A stretch of DNA of 42,488 nucleotides from positions 1 to 42,488 of the forward strand of contig HF998223.1 in assembly GCA_000433255.1 (NCBI GenBank), written 5' to 3'. The notes beneath the pieces are model-generated. The model made no database searches, had not been told where the DNA came from, and was given only the letters and a program-made list of their open reading frames with translations. Within the stretch, counting starts at the first letter, position 1; every line of letters begins with the position of its first letter. A program made the translations under genes and the position numbers. Positions 1-8,012 of the stretch are shown here, in pieces. The stretch is from Coprobacillus sp. CAG:605 (GTDB taxonomy: Bacteria; Bacillota_I; Bacilli_A; RF39; UBA660).

Positions 1-87
1 TATAAAGATACTACCACAAAATAAACAATTTGACAACACCTAAAAGTCTGCTCTAACTAAACTATAATAATATAGAAATAAATTAAT

Positions 88-1263
88 TTAAACTAAAGAT
101 TGCAATTCTTTTAACTTATTAATTTGTCTATTTAATAATATACACAATCTATTAATTCTAATATCAGAAAAACCAGTATAAGATTGATATTTATGAAGCA
201 AGTCATCAAACCACTCTACTAAACCATCTAACATAGTTAAATTTAATCTTTTAATATCTTTAACTATCTTAATAATATCATCAAATAGTTTTACTTCATA
301 AAACAATCTTCCTTCACCAAATATATGAAGTTCTTCTTCATCATAATAATCAATATTAAGACTTTGACCATTATCAAATATTGGTGCAACATCCACCCAT
401 TCCAAAGTATTAACATCTCTTATAATACCAAAGTTATTAAGATGTCTATCTTCATTCATAATTAGAAAATCTAAAATATACATATCCTCCATTTTTATTC
501 GAGCATCTTTTATATTATGATTTTCTAATATCTTAATATACTCTTCATAATCTTCTACGGAATTATGCCTTATTATCCCTTTTCCTATTTGATAACAAGT
601 AACTAATTCCGTATCTTTATTAATAAAACAAGGACACTTAGATACAACCATATCTTTATACATATCTAAAGTATAAGTAACATGATTAAATCCTAATCTG
701 TCACATATTTCACTCGCTAATACTTCATTAAATGGTTGTAATAATTCATTCTTATACCCACCCTTAAGTAAGTATCTTGTCTTATCTTCAATAATCCATG
801 CTTTCTTAAGCATTCCATCAGTTGTGTTATTAGGAGTTTTTAAACCATTTTTACTAATTATGGTATTGCTATTCTTCGATAAAGAAGCCTCTAAGAACTC
901 CGTATAATCAAAATCATTATCAAAGAAATTAACATCATCATACTTAATACTAGAATTATATGGTTTTATCCAATATTGGTCTGATAAAGACAACCCAAAA
1001 GCTTTATCTAATAATTCATTTGGTGCAACTACATCTAATCTATGTAGTAATACATCTAACATATCTCTCCAAGAAGGGATGCCTCTTCCTCTAAACCAAG
1101 AACATAACCTAATTCTTAATTGTTCTTTATCAGTCCAATTTCTTAAGATATAAGGAGCATAATCAATATTATATATTTCATCAACTGATATAAAACCACC
1201 AGTAGCAGAATCATAATCTGCTAATAATACCTCAGTATTCTTATTCATTAAAATCTTTTTCAT
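88..1263 (-). CDS. HipA-like protein kinase, copy 1
   Basis: The protein (391 residues) carries the C-terminal kinase signature of the HipA family. There is a glycine-rich segment TTDGMLKKAW, then NEDRHLNNFGI with catalytic Asp about residue 272, then VAPIFDNG with metal-binding Asp about residue 297. HipA kinases phosphorylate proteins such as glutamyl-tRNA synthetase; the substrate here is unknown. I start at the ATG at 1263 because GGAG lies about 7 nt upstream; an in-frame ATG 60 nt further up has no Shine-Dalgarno sequence. It lies 63 bp downstream of a paralogue with the same blocks (GLSL.D.YWI, FDN.F), so the pair looks like an old tandem duplication. No HipB-like antitoxin lies next to it. 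Family call is firm; toxin role is unproven. Confidence 0.75.
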   Translation of the reverse strand: MKKILMNKNTEVLLADYDSATGGFISVDEIYNIDYAPYILRNWTDKEQLRIRLCSWFRGRGIPSWRDMLDVLLHRLDVVAPNELLDKAFGLSLSDQYWIKPYNSSIKYDDVNFFDNDFDYTEFLEASLSKNSNTIISKNGLKTPNNTTDGMLKKAWIIEDKTRYLLKGGYKNELLQPFNEVLASEICDRLGFNHVTYTLDMYKDMVVSKCPCFINKDTELVTCYQIGKGIIRHNSVEDYEEYIKILENHNIKDARIKMEDMYILDFLIMNEDRHLNNFGIIRDVNTLEWVDVAPIFDNGQSLNIDYYDEEELHIFGEGRLFYEVKLFDDIIKIVKDIKRLNLTMLDGLVEWFDDLLHKYQSYTGFSDIRINRLCILLNRQINKLKELQSLV

Positions 1264-1326
1264 AATATAGCTCCTATTTCCACAAATAATAAACAACCAC
1301 ATTATATCATAGAAAAAGAACAATAT

Positions 1327-2499
1327 CTAATCATTGTCCTTCCTACTTGCATTTTCAATTATTTCAATAAGCTCCTTAGCACGATTATTAATCATTAAGT
1401 TTAATAATTCTAAACGATTATCATCTAAATTATACCTACTATGTTTAGTAAATCTAAAGTTTAAAACTTTTCTTAACTTAGCAATTTGTTTTTTATCACA
1501 ATAAAGTCTTACTAACTCTTTATAATCTACACCATAATTTGATTTTTGAAGCTCTCTATCATTCTTATAATAATCTTCAAATACATGTTTTGACTTAAAA
1601 ACATTAATATCCGCATCCGATAACAATCCTGCTCCATTATCAAATAAAGGGGCAAATTTTATATATTTACCAGTATTATTATCCTTTAAAACACCAAAAT
1701 TACCTAAATGTCTATCCCAATTATAAGTTAAAGCATCTAACATAATCATATCCGCAAAAGCATCCTGATATCCATTATTTACACACCAAGTATGAACATC
1801 ATCAATGTCTTTCTTTCCCGAAGCCTGATATATTGGAACATAAGAATATTCCTTAGATGTAAATAATGGACAAGTAGACGCAAGCATTCCCTTCCACTTT
1901 TCTAAATCATATGAAACATGTTCTATATTCATTGCGTCTTCTAACTGACAAATATAATACTCACTATATGGCTCATTCCCACCATTACTAGCCTTTAAAT
2001 AAGCAGTACTACCCTTAAATAAAAATACACTATTATCAATTCTACGCCATGCTTTAGGTAATGCCCCATCAGTCGTAAATTCCGGAGATGTTGCAATACC
2101 CTTAATCTTTGAAGTATAACCCGTAAACGCTACTAAAGATAAAACCTCTGAAAAATTATTATCAAATAAGTTATAATTTTCAAATTTTAAAGTATCATCA
2201 TTTGCTATCCAATAACAGTCTGTTAAAGACAAGCCCTTAGATATATCAATAATGCCTTTTATATCACGATAATCAAGATTCTGTGTTTGCAATATATTTT
2301 CCACAAAAGTTCTATTTTTAGGTACAATTCTTTGTTGCAAAAACTCCTTTAAAGTTTCACTAGTAACATCCTGCTTAATAGCTTCCGGAAATAATTCCTT
2401 TTTATTTGAAACAACTTCTATATTAAATATTTTCAAAGTAGGTTTATTTTCCATATCAAACTTAACTAAAGTATCGTTATATATTTTAAGACTATACAT
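1327..2499 (-). CDS. HipA-like protein kinase, copy 2
   Basis: A 390-residue HipA-like kinase. Visible motifs are TTDGALPKAW (residues 143-151), YNWDRHLGNFG with the catalytic Asp at about 262, and FAPLFDNG with Asp at about 287, so all catalytic residues are kept. The N-terminal half (GLSLTDCYWI near 90, NLFDNNFSE near 110) is shared with the gene just downstream and is not the classical HipA N-subdomain. The start has AAGGAC about 8 nt upstream. A TATAAT lies at about 2546-2541 on the minus strand, so the pair probably has its own promoter just after the terminator of the Tad-like operon. Substrate and any antitoxin are not visible. Confidence 0.75.
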   Translation of the reverse strand: MYSLKIYNDTLVKFDMENKPTLKIFNIEVVSNKKELFPEAIKQDVTSETLKEFLQQRIVPKNRTFVENILQTQNLDYRDIKGIIDISKGLSLTDCYWIANDDTLKFENYNLFDNNFSEVLSLVAFTGYTSKIKGIATSPEFTTDGALPKAWRRIDNSVFLFKGSTAYLKASNGGNEPYSEYYICQLEDAMNIEHVSYDLEKWKGMLASTCPLFTSKEYSYVPIYQASGKKDIDDVHTWCVNNGYQDAFADMIMLDALTYNWDRHLGNFGVLKDNNTGKYIKFAPLFDNGAGLLSDADINVFKSKHVFEDYYKNDRELQKSNYGVDYKELVRLYCDKKQIAKLRKVLNFRFTKHSRYNLDDNRLELLNLMINNRAKELIEIIENASRKDND

Positions 2500-2561
2500 A
2501 TTATCAGTCCTTTCTTAACCCAATTTTTCTTTCTCTAACAATATTATAGCAATTATTTATC

Positions 2562-2594
2562 AAAAAGTCTTTTATTTTAAAAAATAAAAAAGAC
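2562..2594 (-). terminator. Terminator of the Tad-like operon
   Basis: An AT-only stem (GTCTTTTTTATTT pairing with AAATAAAAGAC) is followed on the minus strand by TTTTT. It sits just after the last gene of the operon and before the HipA-like pair. Confidence 0.6.
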
Positions 2595-2600
2595 AAATAC

Positions 2601-3389
2601 CTAAGTATTCATCATTTGCATTACAGCAAGTACAAGTAAAATCATAACCCCAAGACCAGTAGAAATTAACATACTCATAGTCTTACCTTCCATCTTATCA
2701 AGTCTTTCTTTATACTTCGTCTCACGAGCTTTTTGTTGTAACGAAGAAATAGACCTCGAAAAAGTTAATAATTGTTCTTGCTTTCTTTCTTGTCTACCTA
2801 AACTTAAACGATATAGCAGCCTCATCATACGCATAGAATCCCTTACCGGATAAGTTCTAGCAAACTCCATATAAGGTTCAATACTTGAATTACCAGCATT
2901 AATCTCTGCTACTAACTGAATTAAACCCTTCTTAAATATTTCTGGTGCACTATCAACGCTCTTAGCAATAGCAACAGGTACTGTATAGTGTTGAATTAAT
3001 ATTTCTAACCCCTTTAAATAATGAGGCAACATTGAATCTATAGTATGTAAATTATTCTTATAATAACTCTTTAAATTTTGATAATCCATCTTAAATACTA
3101 AAATACCTACTACAATAGCAACTATAAAATTAACATAACTAAAATTATTAATCATTAAGCACATTACTACAATAGCGACAATAAACCCATTACCTATTCT
3201 CTTACCAAATAAATAATCTGGATCTACCCCCTCACCATACTTAGCACGTACTAAAAAATCATAATCTGACTCTTTAAATCTTCTAAAATATATAACATTA
3301 TCATTAATACATTTCTTTACATCTATAACCTTAGTATAATTTAATACTACTAGGAATAATGCTCCTAGGGCAATAATCTCAAAATACAT
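2601..3389 (-). CDS. TadC-like type II secretion F-domain membrane protein
   Basis: A 262-residue integral membrane protein with an N-terminal TM segment, a TM pair at about residues 66-97, a cytoplasmic helical region (about 100-225) and a C-terminal TM segment (238-259). This is the layout of T2SSF/TadB/TadC platform proteins, which sit in the membrane beneath the pilus and contact the CpaF/TadA ATPase. It overlaps its upstream partner by one base (TAATG at 3391-3387), so the two are probably translationally coupled, as TadB and TadC are. The family is inferred from topology, length and the adjacent ATPase; sequence identity to classical TadC is not obvious by eye. Confidence 0.65.
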   Translation of the reverse strand: MYFEIIALGALFLVVLNYTKVIDVKKCINDNVIYFRRFKESDYDFLVRAKYGEGVDPDYLFGKRIGNGFIVAIVVMCLMINNFSYVNFIVAIVVGILVFKMDYQNLKSYYKNNLHTIDSMLPHYLKGLEILIQHYTVPVAIAKSVDSAPEIFKKGLIQLVAEINAGNSSIEPYMEFARTYPVRDSMRMMRLLYRLSLGRQERKQEQLLTFSRSISSLQQKARETKYKERLDKMEGKTMSMLISTGLGVMILLVLAVMQMMNT

Positions 3390-4291
3390 TATTCTACCCC
3401 CACATCTTCATTATAATATTTTTCTCCTGATAATAAGAAATAACAATTTACTAAGATAATAATATGTAATATTAATTGTACATACCACATATCAAGTAAT
3501 TCTATATAAGAATCCTTTCCTAGTAATACTTGCATTACTGCTACTAGAAGAAACAAAGCCATACCAAAAGTTAAGAACTTTTTATGGAAGTTAGATCTAT
3601 CCATTCTATCACGATAAACCCCTTCTACTAGAGCATCTATATCTAAAGACATATTTTCTAAAGCTTCTCCTGAATCTCTAGCACCTTCTTTAGTAATTTG
3701 ATAGAATAATTGATGCATATTTCTTACCATATAATAGGGATATTTTTCATTAAAGAACGCTATTGATTGATCTATTGTCCCATTGGCGTAACTCATATCA
3801 ATCATAGTCTTTAAATCACTTAATACAGGATCTTCTAATATTCCTGAATCTCTAACACCCTCTAATGATTTAACAAAACTCTGAGTAGTATTAAATTCCA
3901 TTATAACATTAGTAGTATATATCTGTATTTGTTCAAATATATATTCACTATATATTCTTTGAGTTCTTAAATAAGATAGATAAGGAATAACTGCAACAGC
4001 TGCAAGTACATAAATCATAGTTATTAATAAATTATAAAAGTATAACCATGATATAGCCCCCGCTACTACGGAGAATAATACTACTTGAGTAACATACTCT
4101 TTAACCGTATATTCTTCTCCTAGTTCCTTAGTTTTCTCTCTTACTTGTTTAAAACTATATGGAGCAAATTTCTCATATACATCATTAACTCCATTTTTAA
4201 TAAACTTAAAAGTGCCTTCATGTGAAGCATTATCATTCATCCTATATACAAAGGCATATATAGTTAAAGCTATTAATATAACTAATTCCAT
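3389..4291 (-). CDS. TadB-like type II secretion F-domain membrane protein
   Basis: A 300-residue membrane protein with an N-terminal TM, a TM pair at about 68-100, a helical cytoplasmic stretch with the motif EALENMSLDID, and two C-terminal TM segments (about 232-250 and 266-288). It is the second platform protein of the Tad-like machine, directly downstream of the ATPase (12 bp gap) and overlapping the next gene by one base. Two F-domain proteins plus a CpaF ATPase is the core of Tad systems. No prepilin peptidase (TadV/CpaA) and no secretin are in the window; a secretin is not expected in a monoderm. Confidence 0.65.
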   Translation of the reverse strand: MELVILIALTIYAFVYRMNDNASHEGTFKFIKNGVNDVYEKFAPYSFKQVREKTKELGEEYTVKEYVTQVVLFSVVAGAISWLYFYNLLITMIYVLAAVAVIPYLSYLRTQRIYSEYIFEQIQIYTTNVIMEFNTTQSFVKSLEGVRDSGILEDPVLSDLKTMIDMSYANGTIDQSIAFFNEKYPYYMVRNMHQLFYQITKEGARDSGEALENMSLDIDALVEGVYRDRMDRSNFHKKFLTFGMALFLLVAVMQVLLGKDSYIELLDMWYVQLILHIIILVNCYFLLSGEKYYNEDVGVE

Positions 4292-4303
4292 CTCTTCACA
4301 TCC

Positions 4304-5668
4304 TTATAGAACTTCTTCTTCACTATTAAGATTAGGTCTTAATATTTCATCTTCTACTACTGTATTACTTTGATTATTATTAATATTAGTATTAGTATTA
4401 TTACCATACATCGTACTTTGTGCATTTTGTGTATTATTACTCTGTGGAGTACTAGTATTTACTACATCCTTCTTAACCTCAGTATTTACTATACTACTAG
4501 GTACTACACTATTACTTGAAGTATCATTATTTACTACATCCATAGTATCTCTTAAAGCCTCACTATGAGTATGAGTATCAGTACTACTATCTCCATGTTC
4601 TTCCCCACTAGTACCTAAATTAAATACATCATCAGGTAAGAAAACATTTTGAATACTCATATAATCAAGTAATCTCTTAGTTGGATTCTTCAATACAAAA
4701 GTACCATCCATCGACTTCTTATATATCAAATTAGTTCGAGGTTTATTATCTTCATCAACAAAGAACTCACAAACCTCAATAATCTCTCTTTGAAATCTAT
4801 TTAATTTCTTACTAAAATACCCTTTAACATATATACCTACTTGTACATATCTATGAATTGTTGTTAAGAACTGATCAGTATCTTGACTGGATTCCATTAA
4901 CGAATACATACGAAGAGGAATACTACTAGCTTTATCTGCATGAATAGTTGAAAGAATATTATGTCCTGAAGATATTGAGTTTCTTACGGCCATAACAGCC
5001 TCAGCTGAACGAACCTCGGATAGTAAAATCCATTTTGGGTTCTGTCTCATACACGCTACCAAAACATCAGAATAACTACAAATATTATTAGTTTTCATCG
5101 CTACTATATCACGATGTGGAAATATTCTATCTAAGTGTAATTCCAATGTATCTTCAATCGTAATTATCTTTTCATTTTCTTTTATATGTGCCGCCAAGTA
5201 TTTTACTAACTCTGTTTTACCAGAACCAGTCTCTCCGGCAACCATTATATTACAATGTCCCTCAACACATTTAATTAAGAAATCATGTAAATTTTCTATA
5301 ACATATTGTTCATTTAATAATTTTTGTTTATTTAATCTTATTTTAGCTGGTGTTTTACGTATTAAACATGCTATTCCATTTGTCGCAATAGATTCATGTA
5401 CAAAGTTCATACGTAATTCTGCTGACTCAGCATCTAATAAAGGATGTGCCATATTAAAAGTTTTACCCATAACATTAGAACATTGAAATGCTAACTTTTC
5501 CATAAAAGCATTATTAATATCCGGTCTATCTACTTGATAAACACCTTTAGATAAAGTTTTTAACCACACTTGCCCATTATTAGAATATGAAATATCGGTT
5601 ATATCATCATCAGCTAAGAATTCTGATAATGGACCAAAGTCCATCTGTTCAAATATAGCATCATTCAT
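4304..5668 (-). CDS. CpaF/TadA-type secretion ATPase
   Basis: A 454-residue VirB11/CpaF-family ATPase that powers assembly of Tad pili or related surface structures from the cytoplasmic face. Visible motifs are Walker A GETGSGKT (residues 145-152), the acidic IEDTLEL box (about 171-177), Walker B-like WILLSEVR (213-220, Glu at 218) and the His box STIHADKASS (240-249). The GGGGTGAT upstream of 5668 supports the start. Odd feature: the last 90 or so residues are a low-complexity tail rich in Asn, Ser, Thr and Gln, not typical of CpaF, and perhaps a flexible docking tail. It lies between the SAF-domain proteins and the F-domain proteins in one operon. Confidence 0.9.
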   Translation of the reverse strand: MNDAIFEQMDFGPLSEFLADDDITDISYSNNGQVWLKTLSKGVYQVDRPDINNAFMEKLAFQCSNVMGKTFNMAHPLLDAESAELRMNFVHESIATNGIACLIRKTPAKIRLNKQKLLNEQYVIENLHDFLIKCVEGHCNIMVAGETGSGKTELVKYLAAHIKENEKIITIEDTLELHLDRIFPHRDIVAMKTNNICSYSDVLVACMRQNPKWILLSEVRSAEAVMAVRNSISSGHNILSTIHADKASSIPLRMYSLMESSQDTDQFLTTIHRYVQVGIYVKGYFSKKLNRFQREIIEVCEFFVDEDNKPRTNLIYKKSMDGTFVLKNPTKRLLDYMSIQNVFLPDDVFNLGTSGEEHGDSSTDTHTHSEALRDTMDVVNNDTSSNSVVPSSIVNTEVKKDVVNTSTPQSNNTQNAQSTMYGNNTNTNINNNQSNTVVEDEILRPNLNSEEEVL

Positions 5669-5681
5669 ATTATCACCCCTA

Positions 5682-6455
5682 CTAACTATTTATATCAACA
5701 CAATTTTCTAAGATTTTTTGTTTAATTTGTTCTGATGAAACCTCGGTAGCGCCTTCATTCTTTGTATAACTAGCATTTCTTGGAATAGGAATAACCTCTA
5801 CATTAGCAACATATTCACTCTTCTTAAGTAAGTCAAATAAACTATCTTCAACTTCGAATAACATTGCTGCTGGAGTCCCTCCCGAAATAGTATTTTCTAA
5901 CAATGAATTACCATTATCATCTTTAATTGCTTTAACCTTAACTGACTCTACTAAAGTACCAAAAGTAATTGTATTACCATCTCTAATTTGAACCATTAAA
6001 TCAATATAATCTCCTGGTCTAATTCTATTAAAATAAGTCGTCTTATTATTTACTTTTAAAGAATATACTGTATAACCATCAGCCATATTCATAAAAGCAT
6101 AATCTGGCATTTGTTCTGGTTTCATAACCAACTCTTTATAAAATAAACTTTTAGCTGGAATACCAGTTGTATAACTAGCATAATTATTTAAAACATCCTT
6201 ATCACTAGTTAAAATATTCTTAGCAGAAGTAACTAATGAATTAGGTATTTTAACATGACCAATCATATCTTTCGTAATTTGAGTCTTTTTATTAATATTT
6301 TTAATTGCATAAGGAACTGTTACTAAGTTAGTAGCTTTACTAACCCGATAATTATACCCAATTACTAGAGTCAATACCCCAATAACAATACAAATAATAG
6401 TTACAGTATTCTTATTCTTTAAGAACTTCTTAAATGGTGTTAAAAAATTACTCAT
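5682..6455 (-). CDS. CpaB/RcpC-like SAF-domain protein A
   Basis: A 257-residue protein with a short basic N-terminus, one TM segment (about 17-34) and an extracellular SAF-type domain (about 38-115) followed by a beta-rich region. CpaB/RcpC proteins with this layout accompany Tad machines and probably help stabilise the pilus in the envelope. It shares blocks with the gene upstream: FKKFLKNKNTVT/LTKIIKNKNTLT, YAIKNINKKTQIT/YAKKEISSRTQIT, DGYTVYSL, and the near-C-terminal VIPIPRNASY/VMPIPRNASY. The two are therefore paralogues. AGGAGGAG precedes the ATG at 6455. Confidence 0.75.
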   Translation of the reverse strand: MSNFLTPFKKFLKNKNTVTIICIVIGVLTLVIGYNYRVSKATNLVTVPYAIKNINKKTQITKDMIGHVKIPNSLVTSAKNILTSDKDVLNNYASYTTGIPAKSLFYKELVMKPEQMPDYAFMNMADGYTVYSLKVNNKTTYFNRIRPGDYIDLMVQIRDGNTITFGTLVESVKVKAIKDDNGNSLLENTISGGTPAAMLFEVEDSLFDLLKKSEYVANVEVIPIPRNASYTKNEGATEVSSEQIKQKILENCVDINS

Positions 6456-6466
6456 TATACTCCTCC

Positions 6467-7267
6467 TTATCCTTGATTATTAGAATTACTTGCTTCATCA
6501 TAATTCATTATCTTGCCTTTAATAAATTGTTCAATGTATTGTGAACCAATAGTAGTTTCTCTATCCGTAGCTGAATAACTTGCATTTCTAGGTATTGGCA
6601 TTACTTTAACACCACCACTAATTGCCTCAGTACTCTTAAGTAATGTGTAATATTCATTTTTAACAGCAAACCACATCTTAGCTGGTTTTCTAGCATCACT
6701 TGATGATTCAAATACATCATTACCTTGTGAATCTAATACCGCAAGTACCTTAACACTTTCAAACAATTTACCAAAAATTATCTTATTATTTTCATTTTCA
6801 GCTTTTACATACAAATCAACATAATTACCTGTATATATTGAATTACCATATGTTGAATTAATATCTACATCTAAAGAATATACTGTATATCCATCCGGAA
6901 TATTCGTCATTTCATTAGAAGTAGCTTCCTCAAATTTAACAACCATGCCATTATAGAAAAAACTATTAGCTGGAATTGTATAACCATATTTAACATAGTT
7001 ATTTGTGATTTGTGAAGCATTAGTCAAAATACCTAAGGAGCTTGCAACCTTCTTAGGCATTTCGGTATACCCAATTAACTCACTAGTTATTTGAGTACGA
7101 CTAGATATTTCTTTCTTTGCATATGGGACTTTAATTGTTGTAATAGCTTGTTTTACTTGATTATTATAAACGATGTAAATACCAACTACCCCTATTAAAA
7201 CAATAAGGACAGTTAGCGTATTTTTATTTTTAATTATCTTTGTTAATTCTTCTTTTATATTTCCCAT
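6467..7267 (-). CDS. CpaB/RcpC-like SAF-domain protein B
   Basis: The second, slightly longer SAF-domain protein (266 residues) with a single N-terminal TM (about residues 16-35) and an extracellular SAF domain. It is a tandem paralogue of the gene at 5682-6455. I choose the ATG at 7267 because AAGGGAG sits about 7 nt upstream; an in-frame ATG at 7291 would overlap the preceding gene. Two CpaB-like copies in one operon may form a hetero-oligomer or may each serve a different exported protein. This is inference. Confidence 0.72.
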   Translation of the reverse strand: MGNIKEELTKIIKNKNTLTVLIVLIGVVGIYIVYNNQVKQAITTIKVPYAKKEISSRTQITSELIGYTEMPKKVASSLGILTNASQITNNYVKYGYTIPANSFFYNGMVVKFEEATSNEMTNIPDGYTVYSLDVDINSTYGNSIYTGNYVDLYVKAENENNKIIFGKLFESVKVLAVLDSQGNDVFESSSDARKPAKMWFAVKNEYYTLLKSTEAISGGVKVMPIPRNASYSATDRETTIGSQYIEQFIKGKIMNYDEASNSNNQG

Positions 7268-7278
7268 TTTATTCTCCC

Positions 7279-7998
7279 TTACCAAGTACAAGTACTATCA
7301 TTAGTTTGACAAATTCCCTTTCTATTCATCGCTTCTTTTAATAATGGATCTTTCTTCATTTCATCGGCATCCATATTATATAGATTAGGAAATTGATTAT
7401 TAAAGGCTGTCTTTAATGTATTACCACTAGCACCAGATTGTACCCATTTAAACAATGTTGGATAATTACTACTTAACCATGATCTTTGTGAACCATTATA
7501 TAGCTCTTTTAAATACTCACCAAATGCTGGCATAACTTCTATATAACATATTTTCTTAGTAATAGGTTTTGAACTATCACTAGTAATTCCTGGTACCCCA
7601 TATTCCAATATAGCATCAATTTCATTGACTAAATCTAAACTAGTATCGGCTTCTTGACCTACATTAAAACTATTGGAAGCACTAGTTACACGAACACTAA
7701 CTTTAGGCGGAACTTCATATATATCATAGAAGTTCACGTCATAATTTTTTGAAATATTAGTGTTTTCTGAAAATCTTCTAATAAAGTTTTCAATAAATTT
7801 TTGTTTACTTATTCTTACATCACCATATAATCTGTAGTAAGAATAATCAACGGCATCAATCATGGAGGCTTGAGTTACCTCTTTTAACATATAATAATCT
7901 TGCGTAGTTCCAGTAGTACTACTATTAACTAAAAGCATTACTCCAATTACTAGAATACCAAGTAAGATTAAACCATAACCCCAATAGGACTCTTTCAT
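7279..7998 (-). CDS. One-TM extracellular partner of the Tad-like machine
   Basis: A 239-residue protein with one N-terminal TM segment (about 8-25) and a soluble outward domain. Its TM-proximal stretch (QDYYMLKEVTQASMIDAVDY) resembles the hydrophobic-plus-helical N-terminus of TadE/TadG-like minor pilins, but there is no canonical prepilin cleavage site. Two cysteines lie near the C-terminus, in GICQTNDSTC. GGGAGG precedes the start at 7998. Position between the giant exported protein and the SAF proteins makes a structural or assembly role likely. I do not recognise a characterised homologue. Confidence 0.55.
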   Translation of the reverse strand: MKESYWGYGLILLGILVIGVMLLVNSSTTGTTQDYYMLKEVTQASMIDAVDYSYYRLYGDVRISKQKFIENFIRRFSENTNISKNYDVNFYDIYEVPPKVSVRVTSASNSFNVGQEADTSLDLVNEIDAILEYGVPGITSDSSKPITKKICYIEVMPAFGEYLKELYNGSQRSWLSSNYPTLFKWVQSGASGNTLKTAFNNQFPNLYNMDADEMKKDPLLKEAMNRKGICQTNDSTCTW

Positions 7999-8012
7999 CT
8001 TTCTAACCTCCC

